This document shows positions 1 through 10,887 of a DNA stretch of 64,000 bases, one piece after another; position 1 is the first letter of the stretch, and each line of letters begins with the position of its first letter. Where the stretch lies: contig CAIVAU010000116.1 of the NCBI GenBank assembly GCA_903903925.1, positions 124,001 to 188,000 of the forward strand. Reading direction: 5' to 3'. The position numbers and the translations under genes are program-made. The DNA is from an uncultured cyanobacterium (GTDB taxonomy: Bacteria > Cyanobacteriota > Cyanobacteriia > Cyanobacteriales > Nostocaceae). The notes under the pieces are model-generated. The model was not told the origin of the DNA. It saw nothing but the letters and a program-made list of their open reading frames with translations, and searched no databases.

Positions 1-411
1 AGTGGAAAACCTGTAGCCTTTGGTGGGGTCAAACTTTTCTACACCCCTTTGCATACCAATACTACCTTCTTGGATCAAGTCGAGTAGATCGACGTTGCGC
101 TTAATGTACTTTTTAGCCACTGACACGACCAGTCGCAAATTGGCTTCTACCATCTTGCGCTTAGCAATTTCTCCCTCAGCGACCACGCCATTTAACTCTG
201 TTGGTTCTAGCTTTGTCGCTTTTGCCCACTCTTCTATAGTTGGTTGACGACCTAACTGGGTAGTCAGAAACTCTCTCACCTCGTACAAGCTAGTTGCACG
301 CTGCACCTGTTTGCCATAAAAAATCTCTTCCTCGTGAGTTAAGAGTGGTACACGGCCAATCTCACGCAGATAAGTCCGCACGAGGTCTGTGGCTGTCTGA
401 GCGGTCTTCAT
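1..411 (-). CDS. RNA polymerase sigma factor, group 2 (sigma-70 family), C-terminus cut off by window edge
   Basis: Reading the minus strand from the ATG at 409-411 gives 137 codons that stay open to base 1. The N-terminus ([20 protein letters not shown]) is region 1.2. Residues about 35-75 are the group 2 linker. The end carries region 2 motifs: [26 protein letters not shown] and the start of [11 protein letters not shown] (-10 recognition and core binding). It should direct RNA polymerase to alternative promoters. Without an extended region 1.1 it looks like a cyanobacterial group 2 factor (SigB/C/D/E class) rather than the essential SigA, but the exact paralogue cannot be assigned from this fragment. 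Regions 3 and 4 lie outside the window. Confidence 0.9.
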   Translation of the reverse strand, partial: MKTAQTATDLVRTYLREIGRVPLLTHEEEIFYGKQVQRATSLYEVREFLTTQLGRQPTIEEWAKATKLEPTELNGVVAEGEIAKRKMVEANLRLVVSVAKKYIKRNVDLLDLIQEGSIGMQRGVEKFDPTKGYRFST

Positions 412-991
412 GGCGCTACTCTTTGGTAATGATGGGTTTTTGTACGTATGACTTTTGACTGTATTGACTGAATAGATGCTGTTTAAGGGTGCTACCCGGT
501 TACATTGGAGAAATATGGTATATTTTGCAACTTTCCTCATTCCGGAAACTTATTGGTTAGCGGCTAATTGTGAGCGAGTGTGATTGTTAATTAATTGAAT
601 CTACAGTTTTCTCCCCTTCTTCTCTAGTATCCACAGTTAGATAAAAAGTAGCCACGCAAACATTTTTTCTATATTGAGATCATTACTAATTTTAACATTT
701 ATGAAAATTAATGGAATACTAACGGTGTTTTAATTTTATCCCTTTCCTAGTCTATTCCAGATCGCTACCTGCCGAAAACATTTCTCTAAGCCCCTTTTTT
801 GGCGATACCTCTTCAATTATAAGTAATAAACTTTCTCAGGATTGTGAGGATTGGTTAAAAAATTTCAATAATATTTATAACTATGACTATAATATCATGG
901 AGATTGCTTTATCTTTTCCTAAGCCTACTGTATATAGGGGGCAGGCATAGGGCATAGGGAGTGGGCAATGAAAGACTGATAATTCCCCCTT
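412..991. other. Intergenic region between sigma factor and carB
   Basis: About 580 bases, AT-rich, with no credible reading frame. It should hold the promoter of the leftward sigma-factor gene. A ten-base motif (gggcatagggа-like, 950-960) is inverted at 1042-1051 across the carB stop, so a stem could form around the end of carB. I see no other clear element. Confidence 0.5.
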
Positions 992-1040
992 CTCCCCTGC
1001 TCCCTGCTCCCTGCTCCCTGCTCCCTGCTCCCTTCTCCCT
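992..1040. repeat. Heptamer array CTCCCTG (short tandem repeat)
   Basis: Six to seven near-perfect tandem heptamers CTCCCTG end at the carB stop codon (1044-1046). The family is the same (reverse strand GGGAGCA/GGGAGTA) as the arrays near 32.5 and 39.2 kb. Confidence 0.85.
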
Positions 1041-1043
1041 GCC

Positions 1044-4000
1044 CTATGCCCGATTATAATCTTGGATAACTTTTACATCCAAGGTCGTATTCTGCAAAGA
1101 ACGGATAGCGGCAACCGTGGCTTTTGCCCCAGCAATGGTAGTAATGATGGGGATTTTGTAAGTTAAGGCTGTACGGCGGATAAGTCTAGCGTCTGTTTGG
1201 GCTTCTTCACCAGAGGGTGTATTGATGATGAGTTGAATTTTATGGTTCTTAATCGCATCTAAGACATGAGGACGACCTTCGTGAAGTTTCAGGACTAATT
1301 CAACATCTAACCCATACTGTTGGAGGACGCGACGTGTACCATCAGTCGCCATGACAGTAAAGCCCAAATCAATAAATTCCCTCACCACGGGAACGGCTGC
1401 GGCTTTGTCACGATTGTTCATCGACACAAAGACTGTTCCCTTGAGAGGTAAACGCTCACCAGCGCCCATTTCTGCCTTGGCAAAGGCGCGTCCAAAGTCA
1501 CTGTCAATGCCCATAACCTCTCCTGTGGAGCGCATCTCTGGGCCTAAGATGGTGTCAGTACCTGGGAATTTATTAAAAGGCAAAACCGCTTCTTTGACTG
1601 CAATATGAGATGGTATGACTTCTTGGGTAAAGCCCAGTTCTTCCAAGGTCTTACCCGCCATAATTAGGGATGCCAGTTTCGCCAGTGGCACTCCTGTTGC
1701 TTTAGAAACAAATGGTACTGTGCGAGAGGCGCGGGGGTTTGCTTCTAAAATATAAACTTGGGTAACGGTGGTAGATGATTGGTCTGTAGGACTCTCTGTG
1801 ACTTCATCTGTTGTCTTCACAGCAAACTGAATATTCATCAGCCCTACAACATTTAGTGCCTGCGCCAGTTGAACTGTCCAGGTACGAATTTGATTGAGAA
1901 CCTCTGGTGAAAGGGAAATTGAGGGTAAAGAACAAGCTGAGTCTCCTGAGTGAATTCCCGCTTGCTCGATGTGTTCCATGATACCACCAATCACGACCCG
2001 CCCAGTGCGATCAGCGATCGCATCCACATCCACTTCAATGGCATTTTCCAGGAACTTATCAATCAAAATCGGATGTTCCGGTTCCACCAAAACCGCAAAG
2101 GTCATGTAGCGTTCTAACTCAGCATCAGAGTAGACAATTTCCATTGCCCGTCCACCCAACACATAGCTAGGACGCACCACCACCGGATAACCAATGCGTT
2201 TGGCAACAACCAAGGCATCCTCGTAGGTTCGGGCAATACCATTGTGCGGTTGGGCAATATTCAACTGTTTAAGAATTTTCTCAAACCGTTCCCGGTTTTC
2301 AGCCATGTCAATTGAATCTGGCGATGTACCCCATATTTTAGTGAGGAGTGGGGAAGAATCAGAATTATTCTCTACTCCCTGCAAATACTCTTGCAATGGT
2401 ACTGCCAACTTCAACGGTGTTTGTCCGCCAAACTGAACAATGACGCCAACGGGGTTTTCTGCTTCGATGATGTTCAATACATCTTCTTTCGTCAATGGCT
2501 CAAAGTAAAGGCGATCGCTCGTATCATAGTCTGTAGAGACTGTCTCTGGGTTGGAGTTGACCATAATTGTCTCATACCCTGCTTCTTTGAGAGCGTAGGC
2601 AGCATGACAACAACAATAGTCAAACTCTATTCCCTGACCAATGCGGTTGGGCCCACCTCCTAAAATCATCACTTTTGGTTTGGTTGTTGCCATGACCTCC
2701 GTTTCTTCTTCGTAGGTAGAGTAGTAATAAGGGGTCAATGCCTCAAATTCAGCCGCACAGGTGTCTACTGTTTTATAAACTGGGATTATACCTAGTTGTT
2801 TGCGATATCGCCGGACTTCATCTTCAGTCGTTTTCGTGGCAAAGGCAATTTGGCGATCGCTAAATCCTTTGCGCTTCACATCATACATTTGCGCTTTTGT
2901 CAACTGTTGCAACGGTGTTCGTTTGAGGAATTTTTCCACCTCCAGCAGTTGCTGCATCTTATCGAGGAACCACGGATCAATACCTGTTAATTCGTAGATT
3001 TCCTCAACACTCATCCCAAGCTGCATGGCATGACGCACAGCAAATATCCGCTCAGGGTTTGGTGTGCGTAAATGGGCGCGAATTTGGTCACCACTAGGTA
3101 ATTTTTCCTTGATATCACAACCCCAGCCAGCACGTCCGGTTTCCAAGGAACGTAACGCCTTTTGGAAAGACTCGTTAAATGTGCGTCCAATTGCCATTGC
3201 TTCCCCAACCGACTTCATTTGTGTAGTCAGCACTGGTTCAGAACCAGGAAATTTCTCAAAGGCGAATCGGGGAACCTTTGTCACAACATAATCAATTGTC
3301 GGTTCAAAGGAGGCTGGTGTTTTCTTGGTGATGTCATTGCTAATTTCATCCAAAGTGTAGCCCACAGCTAGCTTTGCCGCTATCTTCGCTATTGGGAACC
3401 CAGTGGCTTTAGAAGCCAAAGCCGAACTGCGGGAAACGCGGGGGTTCATTTCAATCACAACCACTTCTCCATCGATGGGATTGACAGCAAACTGGATATT
3501 AGAACCGCCAGTTTCCACACCGATCTCACGAATGATTTTAATTGCCATGTCCCGCAGCCGCTGATATTCCTTGTCAGTCAGAGTTTGGGCTGGGGCGACG
3601 GTAATCGAATCTCCGGTGTGAATACCCATAGGATCGAGATTTTCGATCGAACAGATAATGACAACGTTATCTGCCAAATCTCGCATCACTTCCAGTTCAT
3701 ACTCCTTCCAGCCAAGTAGAGACTGATCAATCAGAATTTGCGATACAGGACTAGCATCTAAACCTGCTTGTGCCATTTCGGAAAATTCTTCTTCGTTGTA
3801 TGCTATGCCGCCGCCAGTACCACCCATGGTGAAGGCAGGACGAATAATTAACGGATAAGTGCCAATTTGTTTGGCGATCGCCCTCGCTTCTTCTGCTGAT
3901 GAGGCTGTACCACTGGGACACACATTCACCCCAATACTTTCCATTGCCTCGTTAAACAGTTTCCTGTCTTCAGCTTTCTCAATGGCTGGGAGTTTAGCAC

Positions 4001-4349
4001 CAATTAACTCGACACCATACTTGGACAGCACCCCGTTTTTTGCTAAAGCTACAGCAAGGTTAAGGGCAGTTTGTCCTCCCATTGTTGGTAATAGGGCGTT
4101 GGGGCGTTCTTTAGCGATCACTTTTTCGACAATTTCGGGTGTCAGTGGCTCAATATAGGTGCGATCGGCTGTTTCTGGGTCGGTCATAATTGTGGCAGGG
4201 TTGGAGTTTACCAGCACCACTTCATAACCTTCCTCTCGTAAGGCTTTACAAGCTTGGGTACCAGAATAGTCAAACTCACATGCTTGTCCAATCACGATTG
4301 GACCAGATCCCAGTAGCAGAATCTTCCTGATGTCGTTGCGGCGGGGCAT
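1044..4349 (-). CDS. carB: Carbamoyl-phosphate synthase large subunit
   Basis: The 1101-residue protein has the two-fold carB layout. The N-terminal ATP-grasp half ([17 protein letters not shown] near residue 14) makes carboxyphosphate. The second half ([20 protein letters not shown] near 570) phosphorylates carbamate. The C-terminal MGS-like domain (about 955-1090) is the allosteric region. The enzyme works with carA (not in this window) to supply carbamoyl phosphate for arginine and pyrimidine synthesis. It is slightly longer than the usual ~1075 residues because of two Ser/Thr-rich insertions, near residue 670 (after PLQEYLQG) and near 850 ([17 protein letters not shown]); these are surface-loop inserts of the kind seen in cyanobacteria. 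The ATG at 4347-4349 is preceded by an AAGG sequence. The stop sits at the edge of a heptamer array. Confidence 0.97.
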   Translation of the reverse strand: MPRRNDIRKILLLGSGPIVIGQACEFDYSGTQACKALREEGYEVVLVNSNPATIMTDPETADRTYIEPLTPEIVEKVIAKERPNALLPTMGGQTALNLAVALAKNGVLSKYGVELIGAKLPAIEKAEDRKLFNEAMESIGVNVCPSGTASSAEEARAIAKQIGTYPLIIRPAFTMGGTGGGIAYNEEEFSEMAQAGLDASPVSQILIDQSLLGWKEYELEVMRDLADNVVIICSIENLDPMGIHTGDSITVAPAQTLTDKEYQRLRDMAIKIIREIGVETGGSNIQFAVNPIDGEVVVIEMNPRVSRSSALASKATGFPIAKIAAKLAVGYTLDEISNDITKKTPASFEPTIDYVVTKVPRFAFEKFPGSEPVLTTQMKSVGEAMAIGRTFNESFQKALRSLETGRAGWGCDIKEKLPSGDQIRAHLRTPNPERIFAVRHAMQLGMSVEEIYELTGIDPWFLDKMQQLLEVEKFLKRTPLQQLTKAQMYDVKRKGFSDRQIAFATKTTEDEVRRYRKQLGIIPVYKTVDTCAAEFEALTPYYYSTYEEETEVMATTKPKVMILGGGPNRIGQGIEFDYCCCHAAYALKEAGYETIMVNSNPETVSTDYDTSDRLYFEPLTKEDVLNIIEAENPVGVIVQFGGQTPLKLAVPLQEYLQGVENNSDSSPLLTKIWGTSPDSIDMAENRERFEKILKQLNIAQPHNGIARTYEDALVVAKRIGYPVVVRPSYVLGGRAMEIVYSDAELERYMTFAVLVEPEHPILIDKFLENAIEVDVDAIADRTGRVVIGGIMEHIEQAGIHSGDSACSLPSISLSPEVLNQIRTWTVQLAQALNVVGLMNIQFAVKTTDEVTESPTDQSSTTVTQVYILEANPRASRTVPFVSKATGVPLAKLASLIMAGKTLEELGFTQEVIPSHIAVKEAVLPFNKFPGTDTILGPEMRSTGEVMGIDSDFGRAFAKAEMGAGERLPLKGTVFVSMNNRDKAAAVPVVREFIDLGFTVMATDGTRRVLQQYGLDVELVLKLHEGRPHVLDAIKNHKIQLIINTPSGEEAQTDARLIRRTALTYKIPIITTIAGAKATVAAIRSLQNTTLDVKVIQDYNRA

Positions 4350-4453
4350 AGTATTTGCCTTGGAGTAAGAGAGTACAAATCCTGATTATTTTAAGGGTCT
4401 TTACCCATCAATGATGCTAATTAATTATCAACTTTTCTAGGTCTGATGACATA

Positions 4454-4684
<231 letters not shown>

Positions 4685-4689
4685 TTGTT

Positions 4690-5910
4690 ATGTTGAAAAA
4701 TAGATTCATGATACTCAAGGTTGGTCTGGCTTTCATTGCTGGTTTAACTGCAAATTCTATTGTCCAAATTGTCAATGCCAATAGTCGCTCTACGTTTGAT
4801 TTTCATCAAACTCAACATAGATATGCATGGAATAATTCTGAAGCGCAAGAAGTTGGTGAAACTAAAAGTTCAGGCAAAATATACTATGTCGATAATAGTA
4901 TAGGAAATGATAGCAATCTCGGTACATCACAAGCTCTTGCATTCAAGACAATACAGCAGGCAAATCAAAAAGTTGGTGCTGGAGATGTTGTCTATGTAAA
5001 AAATGGGACTTATGATGAAAATATCACGGTAATAAAATCAGGAAATGCTCATAATTGGATCGTTTTTCAAGCTTTTCCCGGTCACAAGCCATTTGTTAGA
5101 GGAACTCAAGACGGGACTTTTAAAATTGAGGGCAATTACATCAAAATAATTGGTTTTAAAATCACTTCTACTCAAATGGGATCGGGGATTCATGTTGGTA
5201 AGGGAAACCACCACACGCAAGTTCTAAATAATGAAATTCACGACTCTGGGTGTGGTGGTATTTCTGGGCAAGAGACGGATTATCTGTATATCGAAGGTAA
5301 TGTCTCTTATCGTAATGCATTCAGATCGCCTTATCAATGCAGTGGTATTTCGATTTATCAGGCTAAAGCTTATGATCATAAATCTGGATTTCACAATATA
5401 ATTAGAGGCAATATTTCTTACTCTAATGAGAACAAGTTGCCAAGAGATGATGGAACAGTTACTGATGGAAATGGCATCATTATCGACGATTTCAGGCATA
5501 CCCAAGGTGAGACGCGATCGCCAAAATACACAAATTGGACGTTGGTTGAAAATAACCTTGTTTTTGATAATGGTGGTAGAGGAATCGATATTTTTCAAAG
5601 TGACAATGTGATCGTGAGAAATAATACAGCTTTAAAAAACTTAAAATCTCCTAATTTAGAGGGCACCTCCAACGGAGAATTAACTACCTTATTTTCTTCT
5701 AACGTGCAGTTTTATCAAAACGTAGCTTATGCGAGCGATCAGTCTAAAAAAACTTTTGTGGATGACTATTCTAGCAATAATTTATGGGACAAAAATATAT
5801 CCTACAATGGCTCTATTTTGATGAATAGTAGTCATTCTAATGCTATTTTTGGGGGTCACAATTTAATTAGCACTGCTCCGTTGTCCGTCAATTCACTTAT
5901 CATTCCTTAG
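4690..5910 (+). CDS. Secreted right-handed beta-helix protein (DUF1565/pectate-lyase-like)
   Basis: 406 residues. A hydrophobic N-terminus (residues 6-30) acts as signal peptide or anchor. Residues about 63-110 (IYYVDNSIGNDSNLGTSQ, FKTIQQANQKVGAGDVVYV) match the DUF1565-type start of parallel beta-helix proteins. The rest is rich in N-x-I/V-x-x-N coils typical of polysaccharide lyases and epimerases (ENNLVFDNGGRGIDIFQSDN, VRNNTALKN). The wzc-like gene starts 51 bases downstream on the same strand, so a role in modifying or cutting an exported polysaccharide is likely. I cannot identify catalytic residues, so lyase, hydrolase and epimerase remain open. The ATG follows a heptamer array, with no strong ribosome-binding site. 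Confidence 0.75.
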   Translation: MLKNRFMILKVGLAFIAGLTANSIVQIVNANSRSTFDFHQTQHRYAWNNSEAQEVGETKSSGKIYYVDNSIGNDSNLGTSQALAFKTIQQANQKVGAGDVVYVKNGTYDENITVIKSGNAHNWIVFQAFPGHKPFVRGTQDGTFKIEGNYIKIIGFKITSTQMGSGIHVGKGNHHTQVLNNEIHDSGCGGISGQETDYLYIEGNVSYRNAFRSPYQCSGISIYQAKAYDHKSGFHNIIRGNISYSNENKLPRDDGTVTDGNGIIIDDFRHTQGETRSPKYTNWTLVENNLVFDNGGRGIDIFQSDNVIVRNNTALKNLKSPNLEGTSNGELTTLFSSNVQFYQNVAYASDQSKKTFVDDYSSNNLWDKNISYNGSILMNSSHSNAIFGGHNLISTAPLSVNSLIIP

Positions 5911-5961
5911 TAAGAAAATGTATTTTAGGGACATTATTCTAATTTAAATATATCGATAAAT

Positions 5962-8112
5962 ATGGAATCTAGAGAATCAGTTGATTTAGATTTAATTCGC
6001 TATTTATTAATGTTTAAAAGGCGGTGGATGTACTTTAGCGGTATCTTCATGACGACAGTTACTCTCAGTTATTTAGCAACAACATTCATGAAGCCATCCT
6101 ATGAAGCTGAAGGGAAACTATTATTCAGAATACCATCTTTTCAAATCATAGGTTCTAATTTATTGCCTAGTAGTTTAGAAGGACAAGCAACAGGAGATTT
6201 AAAACCGCTGGTCGCAACTCAAAATCCTATCAGTACTCAGATAGAAGTTATTTCTTCTCCTCATTTGTTGCAGCAGACAATAGACGAATTGAAACTTAAA
6301 AATAACAAAGGTCAATTGCTAGAAGTTGGGGTGCTACAAAAAAGTTTAACACTAAAAATTATTGGTGGCACAGATGTGTTGCGCGTTGCCTATAAAAGCC
6401 GTAACCCCAAAGAAGCAGCAGCAGTAGTCAACGAAATTATGAATCTCTATTTAAAAAATGATATTATTACAAGTCGAGCTGAAGCAGAAGAAACTCGTCA
6501 ATTTATAGGTAAGCAGCTGCTTAAAAATCAAGCTGCTGTTCAGGAAACACAAATAGCACTACGCAGATTTAAGCAGAACAATAACATTATAGATCTATTA
6601 GAGGAGTCAAAATCAGCTGTTGCAATCATTGGAAATTTAGACGGCGAGATTAATACTACGCAGGCTCAACTGGATGAGGTAAGCGCCCAAACGAATGAAC
6701 TGCATCAGAAAGTAAATCTGAATTCCCAGAAGGCGATCGCTCTTGTTGGTCTCAACCAGTCACCGGCGGTGCAGGGAATTCTCACACAAATCCAAGATTT
6801 AGATCGACAGTTAGCGATAGAACGCAGCCGTTTCCTAGATACAACCCCCATCATTACTGACCTAGAAGCAAAAAAAGCCAGCTTACAAAGCCTCCTGCAA
6901 AAGCAAATTGAACAGAATGGTAATCAAACAATAGTTCCCCAGGAACTATTGCAGATGGGAGAACTCAGACAAAGCCTGATCAAAGATTTCCAGCAATCGG
7001 AAGTGCAACGTCTGAGCTTGGCTAAAAAACTCGCCTCTCTGTACAATACTCGTTCTACATACAAAAAGCGGGTGAAAGTCATACCTTTGTTGGCACAAAA
7101 TCAGCACGAACTCGAACAGAAGGCTGAAGTCGCCCAACTGACTTATCAAACTCTACTGAAAAAGGTTCAAGAATTACAGGTAGCGGAAAATACAAATACA
7201 GCCAACGCCCGAATCATTAGTACAGCTTTAGTCCCAGAAAAGGCAACATCAAGTCAGAAACCCATCGTTTTGGCCCTCGGTATGATGTTGGGTTTATTTT
7301 TGTCTACTATTACTGTTCTCTTTGTAGAAATGAGAGACAAATCTCTAAAAACACTTAAGGACATCAGAAAAATATTTGGATATCCAATGCTTGGGATTGT
7401 TCCCTTATTGACTAAAAAGGTGTCCAATCACCAATATGCAGAATCAACATCTTCAGAAATTGTTGTCAGAGATATACCCAACTCCTTAAATTGCGAAATT
7501 TACCGCATGATTCAAGCTCGTCTAAAATTTCTGAGTTCACATCAGGTGTTGAAAACTATTGTGGTAACTAGCGCAGTTTCTCAAGAAGGCAAGTCTACAG
7601 TTGCAGCTCATTTAGCGGTGGCGATCGCTCAATTAGGGCGTCAAGTTTTACTCATTGATGCAGATATGCGAGATCCTTCTCAGCATCATCTTTGGCAGAT
7701 AACTAATACAGTAGGTTTGAGGGAGACACTTATTGATCAGACCGAATTCAATGTTGGTGCGTGTAAAGTCATGGATAATCTGGATGTCTTAACTGCCGGA
7801 GCTAAACCTCCAAATCCACTAGCTTTGCTTGATTCTAATCGGATGGCATCACTCATTAAAGATTTTTCAAATCAGTATGACTTTATAATTCTTGATGCCC
7901 CTCCCCTACTTCTCGCCGCCGATGCTCTAACTTTAAGCCACATGACTGATGGAATTTTGTTAGTAGCTCGACCAGGAGTCATTGATTCTAACAGTGCTAG
8001 TGCTGCTAAAGAGTTGTTAGAAAGTTGCGGTCACAATATCTTAGGTTTATTGGTTAACGGAACAACTGAGAAGAATGAATCTAGCAGCAATTTTGTAGGG
8101 ATTCAGGTCTAA
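5962..8112 (+). CDS. Wzc/CapB-like polysaccharide copolymerase with BY-kinase ATPase domain
   Basis: 716 residues. An N-terminal Wzz domain begins after a cytoplasmic stub and a membrane segment (about 28-50). A long periplasmic coiled-coil region (about 170-430) follows, with a second membrane segment near 435-455. The C-terminal BY-kinase domain carries Walker A (VSQEGKSTVAAHL, about 547), Walker A' (VLLIDADMRDPS) and Walker B (FIILDAPPLL). Proteins of this class control chain length and export of exopolysaccharide through a Wza-type pore. The C-terminus ends NGTTEKNESSSNFVGIQV and lacks the usual tyrosine cluster, so cyclic autophosphorylation as in E. coli Wzc is doubtful. It probably forms an operon with the upstream beta-helix gene. 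Confidence 0.9.
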   Translation: MESRESVDLDLIRYLLMFKRRWMYFSGIFMTTVTLSYLATTFMKPSYEAEGKLLFRIPSFQIIGSNLLPSSLEGQATGDLKPLVATQNPISTQIEVISSPHLLQQTIDELKLKNNKGQLLEVGVLQKSLTLKIIGGTDVLRVAYKSRNPKEAAAVVNEIMNLYLKNDIITSRAEAEETRQFIGKQLLKNQAAVQETQIALRRFKQNNNIIDLLEESKSAVAIIGNLDGEINTTQAQLDEVSAQTNELHQKVNLNSQKAIALVGLNQSPAVQGILTQIQDLDRQLAIERSRFLDTTPIITDLEAKKASLQSLLQKQIEQNGNQTIVPQELLQMGELRQSLIKDFQQSEVQRLSLAKKLASLYNTRSTYKKRVKVIPLLAQNQHELEQKAEVAQLTYQTLLKKVQELQVAENTNTANARIISTALVPEKATSSQKPIVLALGMMLGLFLSTITVLFVEMRDKSLKTLKDIRKIFGYPMLGIVPLLTKKVSNHQYAESTSSEIVVRDIPNSLNCEIYRMIQARLKFLSSHQVLKTIVVTSAVSQEGKSTVAAHLAVAIAQLGRQVLLIDADMRDPSQHHLWQITNTVGLRETLIDQTEFNVGACKVMDNLDVLTAGAKPPNPLALLDSNRMASLIKDFSNQYDFIILDAPPLLLAADALTLSHMTDGILLVARPGVIDSNSASAAKELLESCGHNILGLLVNGTTEKNESSSNFVGIQV

Positions 8113-8136
8113 AATCAATACCCGTGAATGACATTC

Positions 8137-8715
8137 TTAGACTTGTCCAGCCGCCAATACTTGGGCTGCGGTCAAATTCAGCGTTAAAAAAGTCACTGAC
8201 CTGATACAATCTGTTCCCTCAAACAGAGCTTCTTCATACAACCCATCAACCAGAGTCAGCAACGTGACTCGGGCTTTATGAGCGTCAACAATCCAGTATT
8301 CAGGGATACCCCGTGCAGCATACTCAGAACGCTTGTAGCGGTAGTCTCTATCCTCGTTCACTTTCCCAGGAGAGACAACCTCGACCACCATTGCTGGGGA
8401 AGGCATATCTGGAGTGATTGTAGCTCGCCCGCCGGCGATCGCCTTAAATAACTCTTCCGTCAATATCATCAAATCTGGCATTCGCACACGAGTCCGGTTA
8501 CCTGTCACGACGATTTCTGTATCTTTGTGGCGAATGAGTTGAATTGGGACAAACTTGAGAAATTCTGACAGTAGATAGAGAGAAATTAAGTTATTTCTAT
8601 CGCTTTCTGGCGGCATTTCAAGCAACTCTCCATCCACAAGTTCGTAGCGAGTGTCTGTGCCATCATCATAGGCAAAGTACTCTTCAAGGGTGAGTCTCTT
8701 GACGGTTATGGTCAT
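8137..8715 (-). CDS. Uma2-family (DUF820) PD-(D/E)XK nuclease-like protein
   Basis: 192 residues with the typical Uma2 pattern: LTLEEYFAYDD at the start, YELVDGELLEMPP (about 24-36), MPDLMI (about 78), VVEVVSPG (about 111) and RDYRYKRSEYAARGIPEYWIVD. The E..D..EVxS/P..K residues of the PD-(D/E)XK nuclease fold are present. Cyanobacteria carry dozens of these genes; their biological role is not established, and nuclease activity or a link to mobile elements is inferred from the fold only. The gene is convergent with the wzc-like gene (24 bases between stops) and divergent from the oxidoreductase at 8871. Confidence 0.9.
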   Translation of the reverse strand: MTITVKRLTLEEYFAYDDGTDTRYELVDGELLEMPPESDRNNLISLYLLSEFLKFVPIQLIRHKDTEIVVTGNRTRVRMPDLMILTEELFKAIAGGRATITPDMPSPAMVVEVVSPGKVNEDRDYRYKRSEYAARGIPEYWIVDAHKARVTLLTLVDGLYEEALFEGTDCIRSVTFLTLNLTAAQVLAAGQV

Positions 8716-8870
8716 AAACTCCGCTGTTTATCGTCACTTTAGATATTTTCTAATTATAGCTTTGACCTATGCTGCCAGATCCAAGGGCGACAGTTCTTTC
8801 TAGAATGTCAGAAGCCTACACTGACCTAAGTACAGGTACGGTATAGGTAGTTCACTACTAAGGAGGAGTC

Positions 8871-9878
8871 ATGAAAGCAGTCTTAATGACAGCATCTGGT
8901 AGTCCCGAAGTTTTGCAACTTCAGGATGTACAAAACCCTAGCATTGTTCATCTAGGAGAGACTGAACTTTTAGTACGCTTACGGGCGGCTGGCGTTAATC
9001 CTATTGACACAAAACTTCGCAAACGAGGCACTTTCTACCCCGATCAAATGCCTGCTATCTTAGGATGTGATGGTGCTGGTGTAGTCGAGGCGGTTGGTGC
9101 TGGCGTTCAGCGATTTCGCGTAGGTGACGAGGTCTATTTTTGTCTTGGCGGTTTGGGCGCACACCAAGGTAATTATGCTGAATATACCATAGTGGATGAG
9201 CGGTTTATCGCTCGTAAACCAGCTTCTGTATCCTTTGTAGAAGCAGCAGCAGCACCTTTGGTATTAATCACCGCTTGGGAAGCATTATACGAACGGGGAC
9301 GACTAGAACCAGGAGAAAGAGTTTTCATTCATGCTGGTGCTGGTGGTGTTGGTCACGTCGCTATTCAACTAGCGAAACTCAAGGGTGCTTCTGTTTGCAC
9401 AACGGTAAGTTCTCAAGAAAAAGCTGATTTTGTCAAACAACTGGGTGCAGACCATGTCATTTTTTACCAGCAGACCGACTTCGTACAAGCGGTCTTGGAT
9501 TGGACTGAAGGCGAAGGTGTGGACTTGGCTTTTGACACTGTAGGTGGAGAAACTTTTCATCAAACTTTTCCAGCTGTGCGAATGTATGGCGACATAGTGA
9601 CAATCTTGGAACCAGATGCCAATACAGTTTGGAAAGCCGCAAGAATGCGTAATCTCCGCATTAGCTTAGAATTAATGCTGACACCAATGTTGCAAGGAAT
9701 TGTGCCAGCACAACAGCACCAAGCAGAAATTTTAGAACAGTGTGCAAAATGGATTGATGCAGACAAATTGAAAATCCATGTTGGCAAGACCTTTTTACTA
9801 GAAGAAGCTGTTAAAGCTCACCATTTGCAGGAAACTGGGTCTATGACAGGTAAAATTGTTTTACTGATTGGAAATTAA
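8871..9878 (+). CDS. MDR-family NADPH:quinone reductase / zinc-independent alcohol dehydrogenase-like
   Basis: 335 residues. The GroES-like domain occupies about 1-130 (AAGVNPIDTKLRKRG, GCDGAGVVEAVG). A Rossmann NAD(P)-binding domain follows, with HAGAGGVGHVAIQLAK near 147-162. The structural and catalytic zinc cysteines of true alcohol dehydrogenases are absent, so it is probably a quinone oxidoreductase or enone reductase using NADPH. The substrate cannot be deduced. An AAGGAGGAG ribosome-binding site sits just before the ATG. It stands alone, with a palindrome (9893-9926) just after the stop. Confidence 0.85.
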   Translation: MKAVLMTASGSPEVLQLQDVQNPSIVHLGETELLVRLRAAGVNPIDTKLRKRGTFYPDQMPAILGCDGAGVVEAVGAGVQRFRVGDEVYFCLGGLGAHQGNYAEYTIVDERFIARKPASVSFVEAAAAPLVLITAWEALYERGRLEPGERVFIHAGAGGVGHVAIQLAKLKGASVCTTVSSQEKADFVKQLGADHVIFYQQTDFVQAVLDWTEGEGVDLAFDTVGGETFHQTFPAVRMYGDIVTILEPDANTVWKAARMRNLRISLELMLTPMLQGIVPAQQHQAEILEQCAKWIDADKLKIHVGKTFLLEEAVKAHHLQETGSMTGKIVLLIGN

Positions 9879-9892
9879 TCACCGAAAAGATT

Positions 9893-9926
9893 GTTAACGG
9901 TTGACTGTTGACTGTCAACTGTTAAC
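9893..9926. terminator. Inverted repeat, possible terminator
   Basis: GTTAACGGTTGAC (9893-9905) pairs with GTCAACTGTTAAC (9914-9926) with one mismatch, 15 bases after the oxidoreductase stop. No T-run follows, so it may be a stem-loop end protector or one of the gttaac-type repeats common in these genomes rather than an intrinsic terminator. Confidence 0.4.
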
Positions 9927-10584
9927 TTCAACATTTGATCGCTCTTTAGCTCTTTAGGTAGAGGAAATCAATTTAATTGTGAAAGTAAAGTTATTATACA
10001 AAAACTCGCTCTATTTAACATAGAGTGTAACTATAAAAGACCCTCAGGGTGTTTATCTACTAAAAGACTCTCGGGGTGCTAATCTACGAAATCAACTTAA
10101 AAACAAGTCACTGTTTATTCTAGGTGTTCACTTTCTTTCTTTAAATGTGTGAAGAAGAGAATGTGAACACTTATTTCCTCAACTGAGTGCCGAGACTGAA
10201 ACACAGTTTTTCTAAATGTGCGGTCGTTAACATCACATCTATCTTTAGTAAGAATATCATAAGTGCTTCCGTGGGGAGTACATACACAAAAATCTTAATG
10301 TTATTATTTGGTTAACAAAGGGTTAAGGCACCATAAGGAATCACAACCCTACTCGCTCTACTAATAGTGAGGTGTGTTGTTGCATCTCAATTGCTCCCAT
10401 GACTTTATGTAACAATTTGACTAACTTTTCCCCTGATAGTTAACTGAGTATGCAATCATAGTTAGTGAGAATTAATTCGGTAACTGTGTTTGTTTTTTTT
10501 ATTGATGGGCTTTTCCCTTTTGGTATTGAAAGACGTCTCTCCGAAATCTAAATCTCTACACACTTATGATTTTGGAGAAGATTT
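9927..10584 (+). other. Long leader/upstream region of the RRM gene with a 27-bp tandem duplication
   Basis: A 650-base gene-free, AT-rich region. Two adjacent imperfect 27-mers, 10034-10060 and 10061-10087, share the core taaaagaccctcagggtg. The first contains the near-palindrome ACCCTCAGGGT. The rest shows no reading frame. The final 100 bases, up to the GGAGAAG site before 10585, are a plausible long 5' leader, as found for cold-induced rbp genes. Confidence 0.45.
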
Positions 10585-10887
10585 ATGTCAGTTTATGTAG
10601 GCAACCTCTCATATGAGGTTACACGGGATGCGCTGAGTTCTGTGTTTGCAGAATATGGTACTGTCAAGGGGGTTCAGGTTCCAACAAACCGTGAAACAGG
10701 ACAACTGCGCGGTTTTGCTTTTGTGGAAATGGGAACAGAAGCAGAAGAGTCAGCAGCCATTGAAGGTCTTGATGGTGCTGAATGGATGGGTCGCGACCTC
10801 AAAGTGAATAAGGCTAAGCCCAAGGAAGACAGATCTGGTTCGTTCGGTAATAACCGAGGCAACAACAGCTTCCATAACCGCTACTAA
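10585..10887 (+). CDS. RNA-binding protein with a single RRM (cyanobacterial Rbp family)
   Basis: 100 residues. One RRM fills residues 1-80, with RNP2 (VYVGNLSY, 3-10) and RNP1 (RGFAFVEM, about 42-49). A short Gly/Asn/Arg-rich tail (SFGNNRGNNSFHNRY) follows. Cyanobacterial Rbp proteins of this size bind single-stranded RNA, and several are induced by cold or light shift; here that is inference from family. GGAGAAG precedes the ATG at suitable spacing. No rpsU follows, although rbp and rpsU are often neighbours. Confidence 0.93.
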   Translation: MSVYVGNLSYEVTRDALSSVFAEYGTVKGVQVPTNRETGQLRGFAFVEMGTEAEESAAIEGLDGAEWMGRDLKVNKAKPKEDRSGSFGNNRGNNSFHNRY

